Positions 1-8,397 of a stretch of DNA of 64,000 nucleotides are shown here, piece by piece. The first letter of the stretch is position 1. The number at the start of each line of letters is the position of its first letter. Source of the stretch: Promicromonospora sp. Populi (GTDB lineage: Bacteria > Actinomycetota > Actinomycetes > Actinomycetales > Cellulomonadaceae). Both the position numbers and the translations under genes were made by a program. Below the pieces are notes generated by a model. It did not search any database, was not told where the DNA came from, and was given only the letters and a program-made list of their open reading frames with translations. Location of the stretch: NCBI RefSeq assembly GCF_041081105.1, contig NZ_CP163528.1:4712001-4776000 (forward strand), given 5' to 3'.

Positions 1-724
1 GCTGGTCCGCGGGGCTTACGCCGACCTGGCCGACCCGGCGAGCCTGCGCGCCGCCGTCGACGGCGCGAGTGCGCTGTTTCTCCTCGTCCCGGGTGCCGGC
101 GGGCACCTGGATCGGGAGCGGATCGTCGCCACGGCCGCCGACGCCGGGGTGCGCCGGCTTGTCCTCGTGTCGTCCCAGGCGGCGGGCACTCGTCCGGAGT
201 CGCCCTCCCACCGACCGCTCGCCGAGCTGGAGAAGCTAGTCCGCGGCTCGGGGCTTGCCTGGACGGTGCTGCGGCCAGGCGGTTTCTACACCAACGCCTT
301 TGCGTGGGTCCCGTCGGTCCGGGCCGAGCGCACGGTGTACGCCCCATTCGGCGACGTCGCGCTGCCCGGCATCGACCCGCTCGACATCGCCGACGTCGCA
401 GCCGCCGCGCTCACCGACGACGGGCACGACGGCCGCACCTACGAGCTGACCGGTCCTGACGTGAGCACTCCCCGTGAGCGGACCACCGCGCTCGCCGACG
501 CACTCGGCACGCCGCTCGCCTTCACCGAGCTGACCCATGAGCAGGCACGCGCCGGCATGCTCGAGCTCATGCCCGAGCCGGTGGCCGATGGCACGCTCGC
601 GATCCTCGGCGAGCCCACTACTCAGGAGCGGGCCATCAGCCCGCACGTCGAGGCGGTCCTCGGCCGGCCGGGACGAACCTTCGCCGACTGGGCGCGTGCG
701 CACGCGGCGGCGTTCAGGGCCTGA
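1..724 (+). CDS. NmrA-like NAD(P)-binding oxidoreductase, 5' partial
   Basis: The gene enters from the left edge: reading frame 2 is open from base 2, so the first Met seen at base 149 is internal. The visible part carries the VDGASALFLLVP and RRLVLVSSQ strands of an atypical short-chain dehydrogenase (NmrA/TMR family), then a WTVLRPGGFYTNAF segment and a C-terminal region typical of NAD(P)H-binding quinone-oxidoreductase-like proteins. The glycine-rich dinucleotide motif lies outside the window. Family assignment is good; the substrate cannot be inferred. It ends about 100 bases before the next gene, with which it may not be co-transcribed. Confidence 0.8.
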   Translation, partial: LVRGAYADLADPASLRAAVDGASALFLLVPGAGGHLDRERIVATAADAGVRRLVLVSSQAAGTRPESPSHRPLAELEKLVRGSGLAWTVLRPGGFYTNAFAWVPSVRAERTVYAPFGDVALPGIDPLDIADVAAAALTDDGHDGRTYELTGPDVSTPRERTTALADALGTPLAFTELTHEQARAGMLELMPEPVADGTLAILGEPTTQERAISPHVEAVLGRPGRTFADWARAHAAAFRA

Positions 725-822
725 TCGTCCGGCGCGGTGGCGGGAGCCGGTGACCAGATACGCCCGCCCCGGGACCTGAATCGGCCTCCCGCCCGCGCTC
801 CCGGCGGGCAGAGACTGGGGCC

Positions 823-1410
823 ATGAACCGTGCACTGATCGTCATCGATGTCCAGGAGTCCTTCCGGGTCCGCCCGCTGTGGGCCGACACGCTCAACCCG
901 GGGATCGCGGAGCCCGTGAACCGGCTGGTCGACCTGGCCCGCGCGGCCGGCGACCTGGTGGTCTGGGTGCTGCACACCGAGCCAGGCTCGGGCAACCCGT
1001 TCGACCCCGCGACCGGCCACGTGAAGTTCTTCGCGGAGCTGAGCGAGCCCCTGCCCGGCGAGCCCGTGCTGCGCAAGACCTCGCACAACGCCTTCACCAC
1101 GACCAACCTGCAGCAGATCCTCACCACCCACGGCGTGCGCGAGCTGCGCATCGGCGGCATCCGGGCCGAGCAGTGCGTGGAGACCACCACCCGCGTCGCC
1201 TCCGACCTGGGCTACGACGTGACGTTCGTCAGCGACGCCACGACCACCGACCCGCTGGGCCGGTTCAGCGCCGCCGACATCCTGGAGCGCACGGAGGCCG
1301 TGCTCCGCGACCGGTTCGCCCGCATCGCGACGGTCGCGGAGCTCGAGGCGGAGGACGGACTCGTGCCCGACGCCGGAGCCCCTGCCAACGTGGCAGCATC
1401 GGCCGGGTGA
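823..1410 (+). CDS. Isochorismatase-family cysteine hydrolase
   Basis: 195 aa, the usual size of the family. The catalytic triad is visible: Asp9 in ALIVIDVQ, Lys85 in LRKTSHNAF and Cys118 in GIRAEQCVETT. Such enzymes hydrolyse isochorismate, nicotinamide, N-carbamoyl compounds or similar amides; nothing here selects one. Its stop overlaps the GTG start of the following GlxA-type regulator (GTGA), so the two are translationally coupled and the regulator probably controls this enzyme. Confidence 0.88.
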   Translation: MNRALIVIDVQESFRVRPLWADTLNPGIAEPVNRLVDLARAAGDLVVWVLHTEPGSGNPFDPATGHVKFFAELSEPLPGEPVLRKTSHNAFTTTNLQQILTTHGVRELRIGGIRAEQCVETTTRVASDLGYDVTFVSDATTTDPLGRFSAADILERTEAVLRDRFARIATVAELEAEDGLVPDAGAPANVAASAG

Positions 1411-2339
1411 CCACTGTCGTCTTCCTGCTCCTGCCCGGGGTCCACCTGCTCGACCTGGCGGGCCCCGCGCAGGCGTTCTTCACGGCGGGGGACTTCGGCC
1501 ACCGCTACGACCTGCGATACGTCTCCGGAGATTCCGACGGACCCGGGCCCGACGCCGGTGTGGTCGCCTCGGCGCAGGGCCTCCCGCTGGTCGCGGGTAC
1601 CGAGTGGCCGGCGCTGGGCGCGGACGACATCGTCGTCGTCCCAGGTTGGCGGGTCGGGAACGACCCGGCCGCCTGGCCCCACCTGAGCCAGCCAATGCGC
1701 GAGCGGCTCCGCGAGCATCATGCGGCGGGCGGCACCGTCGCCAGCGTGTGCGCGGGAGCCGACGCGCTCGGCCAGGCCGGCCTGCTCGACGGCCGGCGCT
1801 GCACCACCCACCACGCCGTCCAGGACGCGCTGGCTGCCCGCCACCCTCGGGCGCACGTCGTGCGCGACGTCCTGTTCACCACCGACGGCGGCGTGGTCAC
1901 CTCCGCCGGTATTGCCAGCGGCATCGACCTCTCGCTGCACCTGCTTGCGATGCGGCACGGCCCGGCGCTCGCCGCGCGGGTGGCCCGGGAGATGGTGGTG
2001 TACGCCCGCCGGAACGGCACGGAGCCGCAGGCCAGCGCGATGCTGCGGCACAGGTCGCACGTCGATGACACCGCCCATCGCGTCCAGGACCACATCGACG
2101 CCCACTTCACGCACACCCTCCCGCTCGCCGACCTGGCCGCGCACGCCGGCGTCGCCGAGCGCACCCTGACCAGGCTGTTCACCCGGGCCACCGGCGTGAC
2201 GCCCCTGCGCTACCAGCAGATCCTGCGGCGCGAACGCGCCGAGCACCTCATCGGTCACGGCGCGACGATCGAGTCCGCGGCCCGCGCCGTCGGCTTCGAG
2301 AACCCGCGCACGCTCCGCCGCCTCCGCAGCTCGGCGTAG
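1407..2339 (+). CDS. GlxA-type AraC regulator (DJ-1/PfpI + HTH)
   Basis: 310 aa starting at a GTG that overlaps the upstream stop. Residues 1-180 are a DJ-1/PfpI-like domain, with the Cys of the nucleophile elbow in SVCAGADAL near residue 115. Residues 215-310 hold the two AraC helix-turn-helix units (LADLAAHAGVAERTLTRLF and IESAARAVGFENPRTLRR). Family members sense a small metabolite and activate a neighbouring gene, here most likely the coupled isochorismatase-like hydrolase. In-frame codons upstream of the GTG are antisense or overlapping noise, since they would overlap the whole hydrolase. Confidence 0.87.
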   Translation: MTTVVFLLLPGVHLLDLAGPAQAFFTAGDFGHRYDLRYVSGDSDGPGPDAGVVASAQGLPLVAGTEWPALGADDIVVVPGWRVGNDPAAWPHLSQPMRERLREHHAAGGTVASVCAGADALGQAGLLDGRRCTTHHAVQDALAARHPRAHVVRDVLFTTDGGVVTSAGIASGIDLSLHLLAMRHGPALAARVAREMVVYARRNGTEPQASAMLRHRSHVDDTAHRVQDHIDAHFTHTLPLADLAAHAGVAERTLTRLFTRATGVTPLRYQQILRRERAEHLIGHGATIESAARAVGFENPRTLRRLRSSA

Positions 2340-2348
2340 CCGTGCCGG

Positions 2349-2735
2349 TCAGACCACCACGCCCACGAGCAGGGCGACCACACCCAGCAGCGGGACGACA
2401 CCCTGCTTGAGCGCAGCGCCGCGCTTGCTCGGGTCGGAGATCACCAGGACCACCGATGCCGCGACCATCGAGCCGGCGCCCGCGAACACGAGGGCCGACC
2501 CCACCGCCGTCGACCCGGTGGCGGCAAGAACTATGCCGACCGCCGTGACGATCGCGAGGAACAGGTTGTAGTAGCCCTGGTTCAGGGCCATCGGCCGCAT
2601 GGCCTCCGCCTCCTGCGCGGTCATGCCGAACGTCGCCAGGGTCTTCCGGTCGGTCCAGGCGAAGGACTCCAGATAGAAGATGTAGACGTGGATCAGGGCC
2701 GCGATCCCCGCGAGTACAAGTCCGGCGATCAGCAC
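2349..2735 (-). CDS. DUF1304 family integral membrane protein
   Basis: 128 aa with four predicted membrane helices. The first helix (LVLAGIAALIHVYIFYLE) with the following FAWTDRKTLATFGM and the NQGYYNLFLA motif are hallmarks of DUF1304 (YqjF-like) proteins. No biochemical function is established for the family. It converges on the GlxA-type regulator with only 9 bases between stops, and its start region faces the next AraC gene. Confidence 0.85.
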   Translation of the reverse strand: MLIAGLVLAGIAALIHVYIFYLESFAWTDRKTLATFGMTAQEAEAMRPMALNQGYYNLFLAIVTAVGIVLAATGSTAVGSALVFAGAGSMVAASVVLVISDPSKRGAALKQGVVPLLGVVALLVGVVV

Positions 2736-2876
2736 GATGGTTCCTTCTCGAGGTGGGCGTTTGATCGGCAGTATGTCAGGGGAAGAGCCGGCTCAGCGCG
2801 TCGGCCATACGGCTTCGCCTCAAGTGCGGAAGGGCCGGCCGGGAATAGGCAGCGTGTCCCCGTGGCTCCGGTTCGT

Positions 2877-3800
2877 ATGGAATGGGAGATGACGGCACTG
2901 CGGCGCGAGTGGCTGCCTGCTGATGCGAGCCTGGTTCGGCCCGGCCCGCTCTGGGTCCTGGTCCTGTCCGGTGCCGCGACGCTCGAGACGGCGGGCGACC
3001 GCCTGACGATCCTGCCCGGCGACGCCCTGCTCGTTGACGCCCGGACGGCGCACCGGCTCACGGCCGACGTCGAGACCGACCTCGTGCACGGCGACCTGCG
3101 CCGGGCCGTACCCTCCGCGCCGCTGCCGAGTCCGCTGGTCCAGCGCGGGTTCGGCGATGAACATCGCGGCATCATCGCCCTCGTGACGACCTGCCCGCTC
3201 ACGGTGCAGTGCAAGGCGGACCGGTTCGCGACGGCGTACGCGGGCCTCCTCGGGGCCGCGATCCTGTCGATGCTGTACCCGGCCGACGGCGCCGGCCGGG
3301 CCGACGACGGGCGCGGCCCGGCCGGCGACGCGCAGGTCGCCGAGGTGGTGGCGGCCCTCGCGGCCGGGCCGGGAGAGCCGTGGACGCTCGACCGCATGGC
3401 GGGCCTGGTGCACCTGTCGCGCTCCGCGCTGACCGAGCGGTTCCGCCGCGCCACCGGGCACAGCCCCATGCGGATGCTGCGGGAGGTGCGCATGAACCGG
3501 GCCCGCACCCTGCTCACCAAGCAGTGCCTGGCGGTCACGCGCGTGGCGTTCGAGGTGGGCTACGGGTCGGTCGCCGCGTTCAGCCGGGCGTTCACCGCGG
3601 ACCACGGCGTCTCGCCGCTCGCGTGGCGCACCGCACCCGACGCCGCTGCGTCGGGCCTGGTCGTGCCCGACGCCGCGGCGTCCCGCACCCCCAGGGCGTC
3701 AGTCGCGGGGTATCCGCAGCAACGCCCAGCCGAGCCCCGCCGCCACCGCAGCTCCCGCGCCGACCAGCAGCAGCGGCCGGACACCGTACCCGTCCAGTAG
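2877..3800 (+). CDS. AraC-family regulator with N-terminal cupin
   Basis: About 307 aa from ATG 2877 (an alternative ATG lies at 2889, after four codons). Residues 15-110 form a cupin sensor (LRREWLPADASLVRPG, ILPGDALLVDARTAHRL); residues 205-300 form the AraC double helix-turn-helix (LDRMAGLVHLSRSALTERFRR; VTRVAFEVGYGSVAAFSRAF). After the DNA-binding domain there is an Ala- and Arg-rich tail of about 55 residues not typical of the family. That tail overlaps the 3' end of the convergent MFS gene by about 100 bases, so the original stop may have been lost. The adjacent exporter is the likely target. Confidence 0.85.
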   Translation: MEWEMTALRREWLPADASLVRPGPLWVLVLSGAATLETAGDRLTILPGDALLVDARTAHRLTADVETDLVHGDLRRAVPSAPLPSPLVQRGFGDEHRGIIALVTTCPLTVQCKADRFATAYAGLLGAAILSMLYPADGAGRADDGRGPAGDAQVAEVVAALAAGPGEPWTLDRMAGLVHLSRSALTERFRRATGHSPMRMLREVRMNRARTLLTKQCLAVTRVAFEVGYGSVAAFSRAFTADHGVSPLAWRTAPDAAASGLVVPDAAASRTPRASVAGYPQQRPAEPRRHRSSRADQQQRPDTVPVQ

Positions 3801-4916
3801 CGCGCCGCCCAGCGCGGAGCCCACCGTGATCGCCACCTGGAAGGCGGTGACGCTGAGCGCCATCGCGGACTCGGTCCGCTGGGGCTCGACCCGCGCGCCC
3901 CAGAGCTGGACGACGACGGGGATCATGTTGAACGCGAAGCCCCACAGGACCACCGCGACGGTCAGCATCGGCACGGACGAGGCATTCGCCGTGAGCACCA
4001 GGGCGATGCCGAGCGCGATCGGCGCGGCCCCGGCCAGGGGCCGCAGCCAGCGCGCGAGCATCCCGGCCACGATCGTGCCGGTGACGGCGCCGACGCCCCA
4101 CGCCAGCAGCATCCAGGTGGTGGCGGCGGGGTCGATGCGGTCGATCGCGAGGCGGATGTACGGGTAGGCCGCGAAGTTGCCGAAGGCGACCAGCACCACA
4201 CAACCGATGCCCGCCATCAGTCGCGTGCTGCGCAGGGCCTCGCGCAGCATCCGCAGGCCCGCCGTCGGGTGGGCCGGGACGGAGGGGAGGGCCACGGCGA
4301 GGGCGACCGCGCTGATCGCGCAGAGGACGGCGGCGCCTCCGAACGCCGCCCGCCAGCCGATCGCGTCGCCCACTATCGATCCGACCGGGACGCCGAGGAC
4401 TGTCGCGATGCTGACGCCGAACGAGATCGCCGACGACACCAGGCGGTCCCTGCCGGGGACGGCGTGCGTGCCGACGCCGAAGGCGAACGACCAGTACCCG
4501 GCGATCGCGATGCCCAGCAGGAGGCGGCCGATCAGTAGCACGGCGAAGCTGGGCGCGACGGCGACCGCGAGGTTCGACAGCGCGGCGGCGGCGAGCAGGC
4601 CGAGCATCACCGTGCGCCGGTCGGTCCGGGGGAGCAGCACCGCGATGCTCGGCGCAGTGAAGGCCCCGGCGATCGCCGTCGCGGCCACGGCCAGGCCCGC
4701 TGTTCCCTCACTGACGCCGATGTCGGCCGCGAGGCCAGGCAGGACGCTCGCGGGCAGGAACTCGCTGGCGACCAGGATCGCTATGCCGAACGAGAGCGCG
4801 ACGACGGGAGTCCAGGTAGTGCGGGGCGGGGCGCTCGGGTCGGTGCTCGGATCGGTGCTCGGGTCAGTGCTCGGTGGTGAAGGCTGTGCGGGCACAGTGG
4901 CGCTCTGGGTGGGCAT
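3699..4916 (-). CDS. MFS drug-type efflux transporter
   Basis: 405 aa with about 12 hydrophobic helices. Motifs such as ASEFLPASVLPGLAADIGVSEG in TM1 and RLLLGIAIAGYWSF in TM4 match DHA1-family exporters related to arabinose/drug-efflux proteins (Cmx, AraJ/YdhP group). The N-terminus carries three STDP tetrapeptides from a 12-base tandem repeat around 4840-4875. The 3' end overlaps the convergent AraC-family regulator by about 100 bases, an arrangement common for an exporter and its regulator. Confidence 0.85.
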   Translation of the reverse strand: MPTQSATVPAQPSPPSTDPSTDPSTDPSAPPRTTWTPVVALSFGIAILVASEFLPASVLPGLAADIGVSEGTAGLAVAATAIAGAFTAPSIAVLLPRTDRRTVMLGLLAAAALSNLAVAVAPSFAVLLIGRLLLGIAIAGYWSFAFGVGTHAVPGRDRLVSSAISFGVSIATVLGVPVGSIVGDAIGWRAAFGGAAVLCAISAVALAVALPSVPAHPTAGLRMLREALRSTRLMAGIGCVVLVAFGNFAAYPYIRLAIDRIDPAATTWMLLAWGVGAVTGTIVAGMLARWLRPLAGAAPIALGIALVLTANASSVPMLTVAVVLWGFAFNMIPVVVQLWGARVEPQRTESAMALSVTAFQVAITVGSALGGALLDGYGVRPLLLVGAGAAVAAGLGWALLRIPRD

Positions 4917-5000
4917 GCCCCCAGCCTGGGCGCCGTCCGCCCGAACGTGTTGACCGTACGGCGCACCCTGTTGACCGCCCGGCCGAGAAGCTCGGCCGGT

Positions 5001-5636
5001 CTACTCGGCCGGGGTTGTCGAGCGTTCCTGGCGCCAGGCGCGGATGCCCGCGACTATCGACGCCGCTATCACCACACCGGCCACTATGTACGCGATCGGT
5101 CGTACCGACGGGTCCGACGCCGCGAAGTACCCGAGCACCGTGATCAGCACCGCCCAGCTCAGCGCCCCGAAGATGTTCGCCGTCAGGAACCGCCCGTACG
5201 GCATGCGGGTCACCCCCGCGATGACCGGCACGAACACCCGGGCCCACGGCATGTAGCGGCCGATCACCACGGACCACCACCCGAACAGGTCGTAGAACTT
5301 CTCGGTACGGACCACCGCGGCCCGCACCCAGCGGCCCTTCCGCGACTCGAGGTACGGCCGCCCGTAGCGGCGCCCCAGCAGGAACGCGACCTGGTCGCCC
5401 GCCACCGCGGCGATACCGACGCCGATCGCGAGCACCCAGATATCGATGCGGTCGGTGCTGCCGGCCACGATCCCGGCGCCGAACAGCAGGCCGTCCCCGG
5501 TGAGGAACGGGATGAAGACGCCCACGAAGAACGCGGTCCCCACGAACACGAGGCCCCAGACGACGAGGTAGAACGCGAGGGGTCCGAGCACGTCGAGCCA
5601 GCCGGCGACGTCGTCGGACACCGTGGTTCTGATCAT
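5001..5636 (-). CDS. DedA-family membrane protein
   Basis: 211 aa, standard length. DedA signatures are present: PFLTGDGLLFGAGIVAG, the GDQVAFLLGRRYGRPYLE segment, and the amphipathic RYMPWARVFVPVIAGVTRMPYGRF stretch with its conserved arginines. DedA/VTT proteins act in the cytoplasmic membrane as phospholipid (undecaprenyl phosphate or phosphatidylethanolamine) transporters/flippases. A GGAGG site precedes the start. Confidence 0.9.
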   Translation of the reverse strand: MIRTTVSDDVAGWLDVLGPLAFYLVVWGLVFVGTAFFVGVFIPFLTGDGLLFGAGIVAGSTDRIDIWVLAIGVGIAAVAGDQVAFLLGRRYGRPYLESRKGRWVRAAVVRTEKFYDLFGWWSVVIGRYMPWARVFVPVIAGVTRMPYGRFLTANIFGALSWAVLITVLGYFAASDPSVRPIAYIVAGVVIAASIVAGIRAWRQERSTTPAE

Positions 5637-5656
5637 CGTGGGCGCCTCCGGTCCTG

Positions 5657-5671
5657 CCAGGAAAGTCCTGG
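5657..5671. promoter_or_regulatory. Short dyad between lrp-type gene and dedA
   Basis: A 6-bp inverted repeat, CCAGGA-aag-TCCTGG, lies between the stop of the AsnC-type regulator and the DedA start (both on the minus strand). It could be a weak terminator or an operator for DedA. The stem is short and there is no T-run, so the role is open. Confidence 0.3.
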
Positions 5672-5721
5672 TAAGGACACCCTAATGTGCGCGGCGGCCG
5701 GTCCGGTCCCGTCACGCGCCC

Positions 5722-6159
5722 TCACGCGCCGGGGCGGTCGACCACGCGGGACATCACGAGGGCCGTGCGCGTCTTGACCACGTGGGTGACGGTCCGGATG
5801 CGCTCCACGGTGCGCTCGATCTCCTCCATGCTGGTGGCCATGACGTGCACCATCGCGTCGGCGTCGCCGGTCACCGTGGAGACGCGCACCACCTCGGGGA
5901 TCGGCGCGAAGTCGCGTTCGAGCACCTTCGGCGACACGATGCCGGAGCAGAAGATCTCGACGTAGCCCTCCAGGATCCAGCCCATCGCCTGCGGATCCAC
6001 GCGCACGGTGAAGCCCGCGATCTCCCCGCGGGCGAGCATGAGGTCGACCCGGCGCTTCACGGCGGGTGCCGAGAGCCCGACGGCGCTGCCGACCTCCTGA
6101 TAGGTGGCGCGCCCGTCGCGCAGCAGCTCTCCGACGATCGCCCGATTCACGGCATCCAT
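5722..6159 (-). CDS. Lrp/AsnC-family transcriptional regulator
   Basis: 145 aa from ATG 6159; an in-frame GTG at 6174 would add VNDSF. Residues 1-50 form the AsnC winged helix-turn-helix (MDAVNRAIVGELLRDGRATYQ...GLSAPAVKRRVDLML), and residues 65-140 the RAM ligand-binding domain with the VSTVTGDADAMVHVMA core. It diverges from dimethylargininase and ornithine cyclodeaminase with about 100 bases between starts. Control of that operon, probably by an arginine- or ornithine-related effector, is the natural inference. Confidence 0.9.
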   Translation of the reverse strand: MDAVNRAIVGELLRDGRATYQEVGSAVGLSAPAVKRRVDLMLARGEIAGFTVRVDPQAMGWILEGYVEIFCSGIVSPKVLERDFAPIPEVVRVSTVTGDADAMVHVMATSMEEIERTVERIRTVTHVVKTRTALVMSRVVDRPGA

Positions 6160-6261
6160 GAACGAATCGTTCACCGGGCGGCGCGATAACGCAAGATTCC
6201 GCGCCTGACTGCGCAACGGATGCGTGCTTGTTGTGAATCGGTGCGCCCGTAGCCTCACGGC

Positions 6262-7197
6262 ATGACGCAGAACACCGCGCCCATGGCGCAGACCGCGCCG
6301 CAGCGCTCCGCGACGCCGCGGCACTACCTCATGTGCCCGCCCACCTACTTCGACGTCGTCTACGCCATCAACCCGTGGATGGACCCGTCCTCGCCCGTCG
6401 ACACCGCCAAGGCGCTCGCCCAGTGGGAGGCGCTCCGCGACGCCTACGAGGCACGCGGCCACCGGGTCGACGTCATCCAGCCCGAGCCCGGCCTGCCCGA
6501 CATGGTCTACGCGGCCAACGGCGGCATCGTCGTCGGCGGCCGGGCGCTCGCCGCCCGGTTCACGTTCCCCGAGCGCGCCGCCGAGGGCCCGGCCTACGAC
6601 CGCTGGTTCGACACGGACGCCGCCGCGCCCTACCGCCGGCTCGGCGAGGCTGTCGAGACCATGGAGGGCGAAGGCGACCTCCTGCTGATCGGCAAGCTGC
6701 TGCTCGCGGGCACCGGGTTCCGCACCACGCCCGCCGGGCACGCCGAGGTCGCGGAGCGCCTGGAGCTCGCCGCGCAGGGCATCGAGCTGGTCCCGCTCGA
6801 GCTGGTCGACCCGCGCTACTACCACCTCGACACGGCACTCTCGGTGCTCGACGACGGCGCCGTCTCCGGCGAGACCGTCATCGCCTACCACCCCGAGGCG
6901 TTCAGCCCGGCCGCGCAGGAGACGCTGCGCGAGCGGTTCCCCGACGCGATCCTCGTCGGCGCGGACGACGCCGCCGTGCTCGGCCTGAACGTCGTCTCCG
7001 ACGGGCTGCACGTGTTCCTGAGCGACCGCGCCCGCGACTACGCCGACGCCCTCAAGGAGCGCGGGTTCATCCCGATCGGTGTCGACCTGTCCGAGATCTT
7101 CAAGGGCGGCGGCTCGGTCAAGTGCTGCACGCTCGAGCTGCGCCCGGCGTCCGACACCCTCGCCACAGCCGTCACCACCGAGGAGACCCCGCGATGA
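6262..7197 (+). CDS. ddaH: Dimethylargininase (N,N-dimethylarginine dimethylaminohydrolase)
   Basis: 311 aa. This is a guanidino-group-modifying enzyme: LMCPPTYFDVVYAINPWM at the N-terminus, the PDMVYAANGG substrate loop, EGEGDLLL, the His of YYHLDTALSVL, and the catalytic Cys in GGSVKCCTLELR (Cys288 or Cys289). It hydrolyses methylated arginines to citrulline plus the methylamine; relatives can act on arginine-like substrates. Its stop overlaps the ornithine cyclodeaminase start (ATGA), so the pair forms an arginine-derivative catabolic operon. Confidence 0.9.
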   Translation: MTQNTAPMAQTAPQRSATPRHYLMCPPTYFDVVYAINPWMDPSSPVDTAKALAQWEALRDAYEARGHRVDVIQPEPGLPDMVYAANGGIVVGGRALAARFTFPERAAEGPAYDRWFDTDAAAPYRRLGEAVETMEGEGDLLLIGKLLLAGTGFRTTPAGHAEVAERLELAAQGIELVPLELVDPRYYHLDTALSVLDDGAVSGETVIAYHPEAFSPAAQETLRERFPDAILVGADDAAVLGLNVVSDGLHVFLSDRARDYADALKERGFIPIGVDLSEIFKGGGSVKCCTLELRPASDTLATAVTTEETPR

Positions 7198-8222
7198 CCA
7201 CAGTCCCGTACCTCGACGTCGCCGCCACCGCCCGCTGGGTGGCGCGCCGCGGCCCCGAGGCCGCGATCGCGGCCCTGACCGACGCGCTGGAGCGCGACTT
7301 CGCGCGCTGGCCGGAGCTCGACAAGCGGCCGCGCATCGCGTCGCACTCCGCCGAAGGTGTCATCGAGCTCATGCCCACCTCCGACGCCGAGACCTACGGG
7401 TTCAAGCTGGTCAACGGGCACCCGCTGAACCCGTCCAACGGGTTCCAGACGGTCACCGCGATCGGCATGCTCGCCGACGTCCGCAACGGCTACCCGACAT
7501 TCCTCGCCGAGATGACGCTGCTCACCGCGCTGCGCACGGCCGCGACGTCGGCCCTGGCCGCCCGGTACCTCGCGCCGGCGAACTCCCGGACGCTGGCCCT
7601 GATCGGCTGCGGTTCGCAGGCCGAGTTCCAGGCGCTCGGCATGCGCGCCGAGCTGGGCATCGAGACGCTGCGCGTGTTCGACGTCGACCGCGACGCCATG
7701 CACAAGCTGGCAAAGCACGCGAAGGCCCTCGGCTTCGACGTCGTGCTGGCCGACGACGCCGCTGACGCGGTGCGCGGCGCCGACGTCATCACCACCTGCA
7801 CCGCCGACAAGCAGAACGCGACGGTGCTGCACGACGCCGACGTGCCCGCCGGGGTGTTCATCAACGCGATCGGCGGCGACTGCCCGGGCAAGACCGAGCT
7901 GGACCCGGCGATCGTGGCGCGCGCAAGCGTGTTCGTGGAGCTGCCGGAGCAGACCCGCATCGAGGGCGAGATCCAGCACCAGGCGCCCGACTTCCCCGTC
8001 ACCGAGCTCTGGCAGGTCATCACCGGTGCCGCTGAGGGGCGCCGGAGCCAGGACGAGCTGGTCGTCTGGGACTCGGTCGGCTTCGCGGTGGAGGACTGGA
8101 CGACGCTGAAGTTCGTCCTGGCCGACGTGACGGCGAACGCCCCGGAGCTCCTGGGCCACCTGGACCTGATCGCAGACCCGGAAGACCCGAAGGACCTGTT
8201 CTCCCTGGTCGCCGACGCCTGA
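7194..8222 (+). CDS. Ornithine cyclodeaminase
   Basis: 342 aa, ornithine cyclodeaminase/mu-crystallin family. Visible motifs are the MPTSDAETYGFKLVNGHPLNPSNGFQ substrate region, LAEMTLLTALRTAATSALAA, the Rossmann ALIGCGSQAEFQAL near residue 135, and GGDCPGKTELDP. The enzyme converts L-ornithine to L-proline and ammonia using bound NAD. Coupling to ddaH suggests arginine-type compounds are funnelled to proline, although the citrulline-to-ornithine step is not encoded nearby. An alternative is a related imine reductase or amino-acid dehydrogenase of the same fold. Confidence 0.9.
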   Translation: MTTVPYLDVAATARWVARRGPEAAIAALTDALERDFARWPELDKRPRIASHSAEGVIELMPTSDAETYGFKLVNGHPLNPSNGFQTVTAIGMLADVRNGYPTFLAEMTLLTALRTAATSALAARYLAPANSRTLALIGCGSQAEFQALGMRAELGIETLRVFDVDRDAMHKLAKHAKALGFDVVLADDAADAVRGADVITTCTADKQNATVLHDADVPAGVFINAIGGDCPGKTELDPAIVARASVFVELPEQTRIEGEIQHQAPDFPVTELWQVITGAAEGRRSQDELVVWDSVGFAVEDWTTLKFVLADVTANAPELLGHLDLIADPEDPKDLFSLVADA

Positions 8223-8234
8223 GCGAACTGCCAC

Positions 8235-8390
8235 GGACCACGCCACTGACTCGCTGTCTTCGATCAGTTGAGTCAGTGGCGTGGTCGGACCAACCCACTG
8301 ACTCGCTGTATTCGATCAGCTGAGTCAGTGGCGTGGTCGGACCAAGCCACTGACTCGCCGTTCGGTGCGGGTTGGTCGGCGAGTCAGTGG
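8235..8390. repeat. Triple tandem stem-loop array (52-bp period)
   Basis: Three tandem units lie between convergent genes. Unit 1 (8236-8286) has arms GACCACGCCACTGACTC and GAGTCAGTGGCGTGGTC, a perfect 17-bp stem, around a 17-nt loop. Unit 2 (8287-8338) is nearly identical with two arm changes. Unit 3 (8339-8390) keeps the CCACTGACTC/GAGTCAGTGG arms but has a different, longer loop. A bidirectional transcription terminator is the simplest role; the tandem arrangement also resembles a small REP/BIME element. No coding. Confidence 0.85.
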
Positions 8391-8397
8391 TGGGCGG

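Noticed and set aside
8235..8390. CRISPR-like repeat array
   Set aside because: Units are inverted-repeat stem-loops in direct tandem with no unique spacers and no cas genes nearby.
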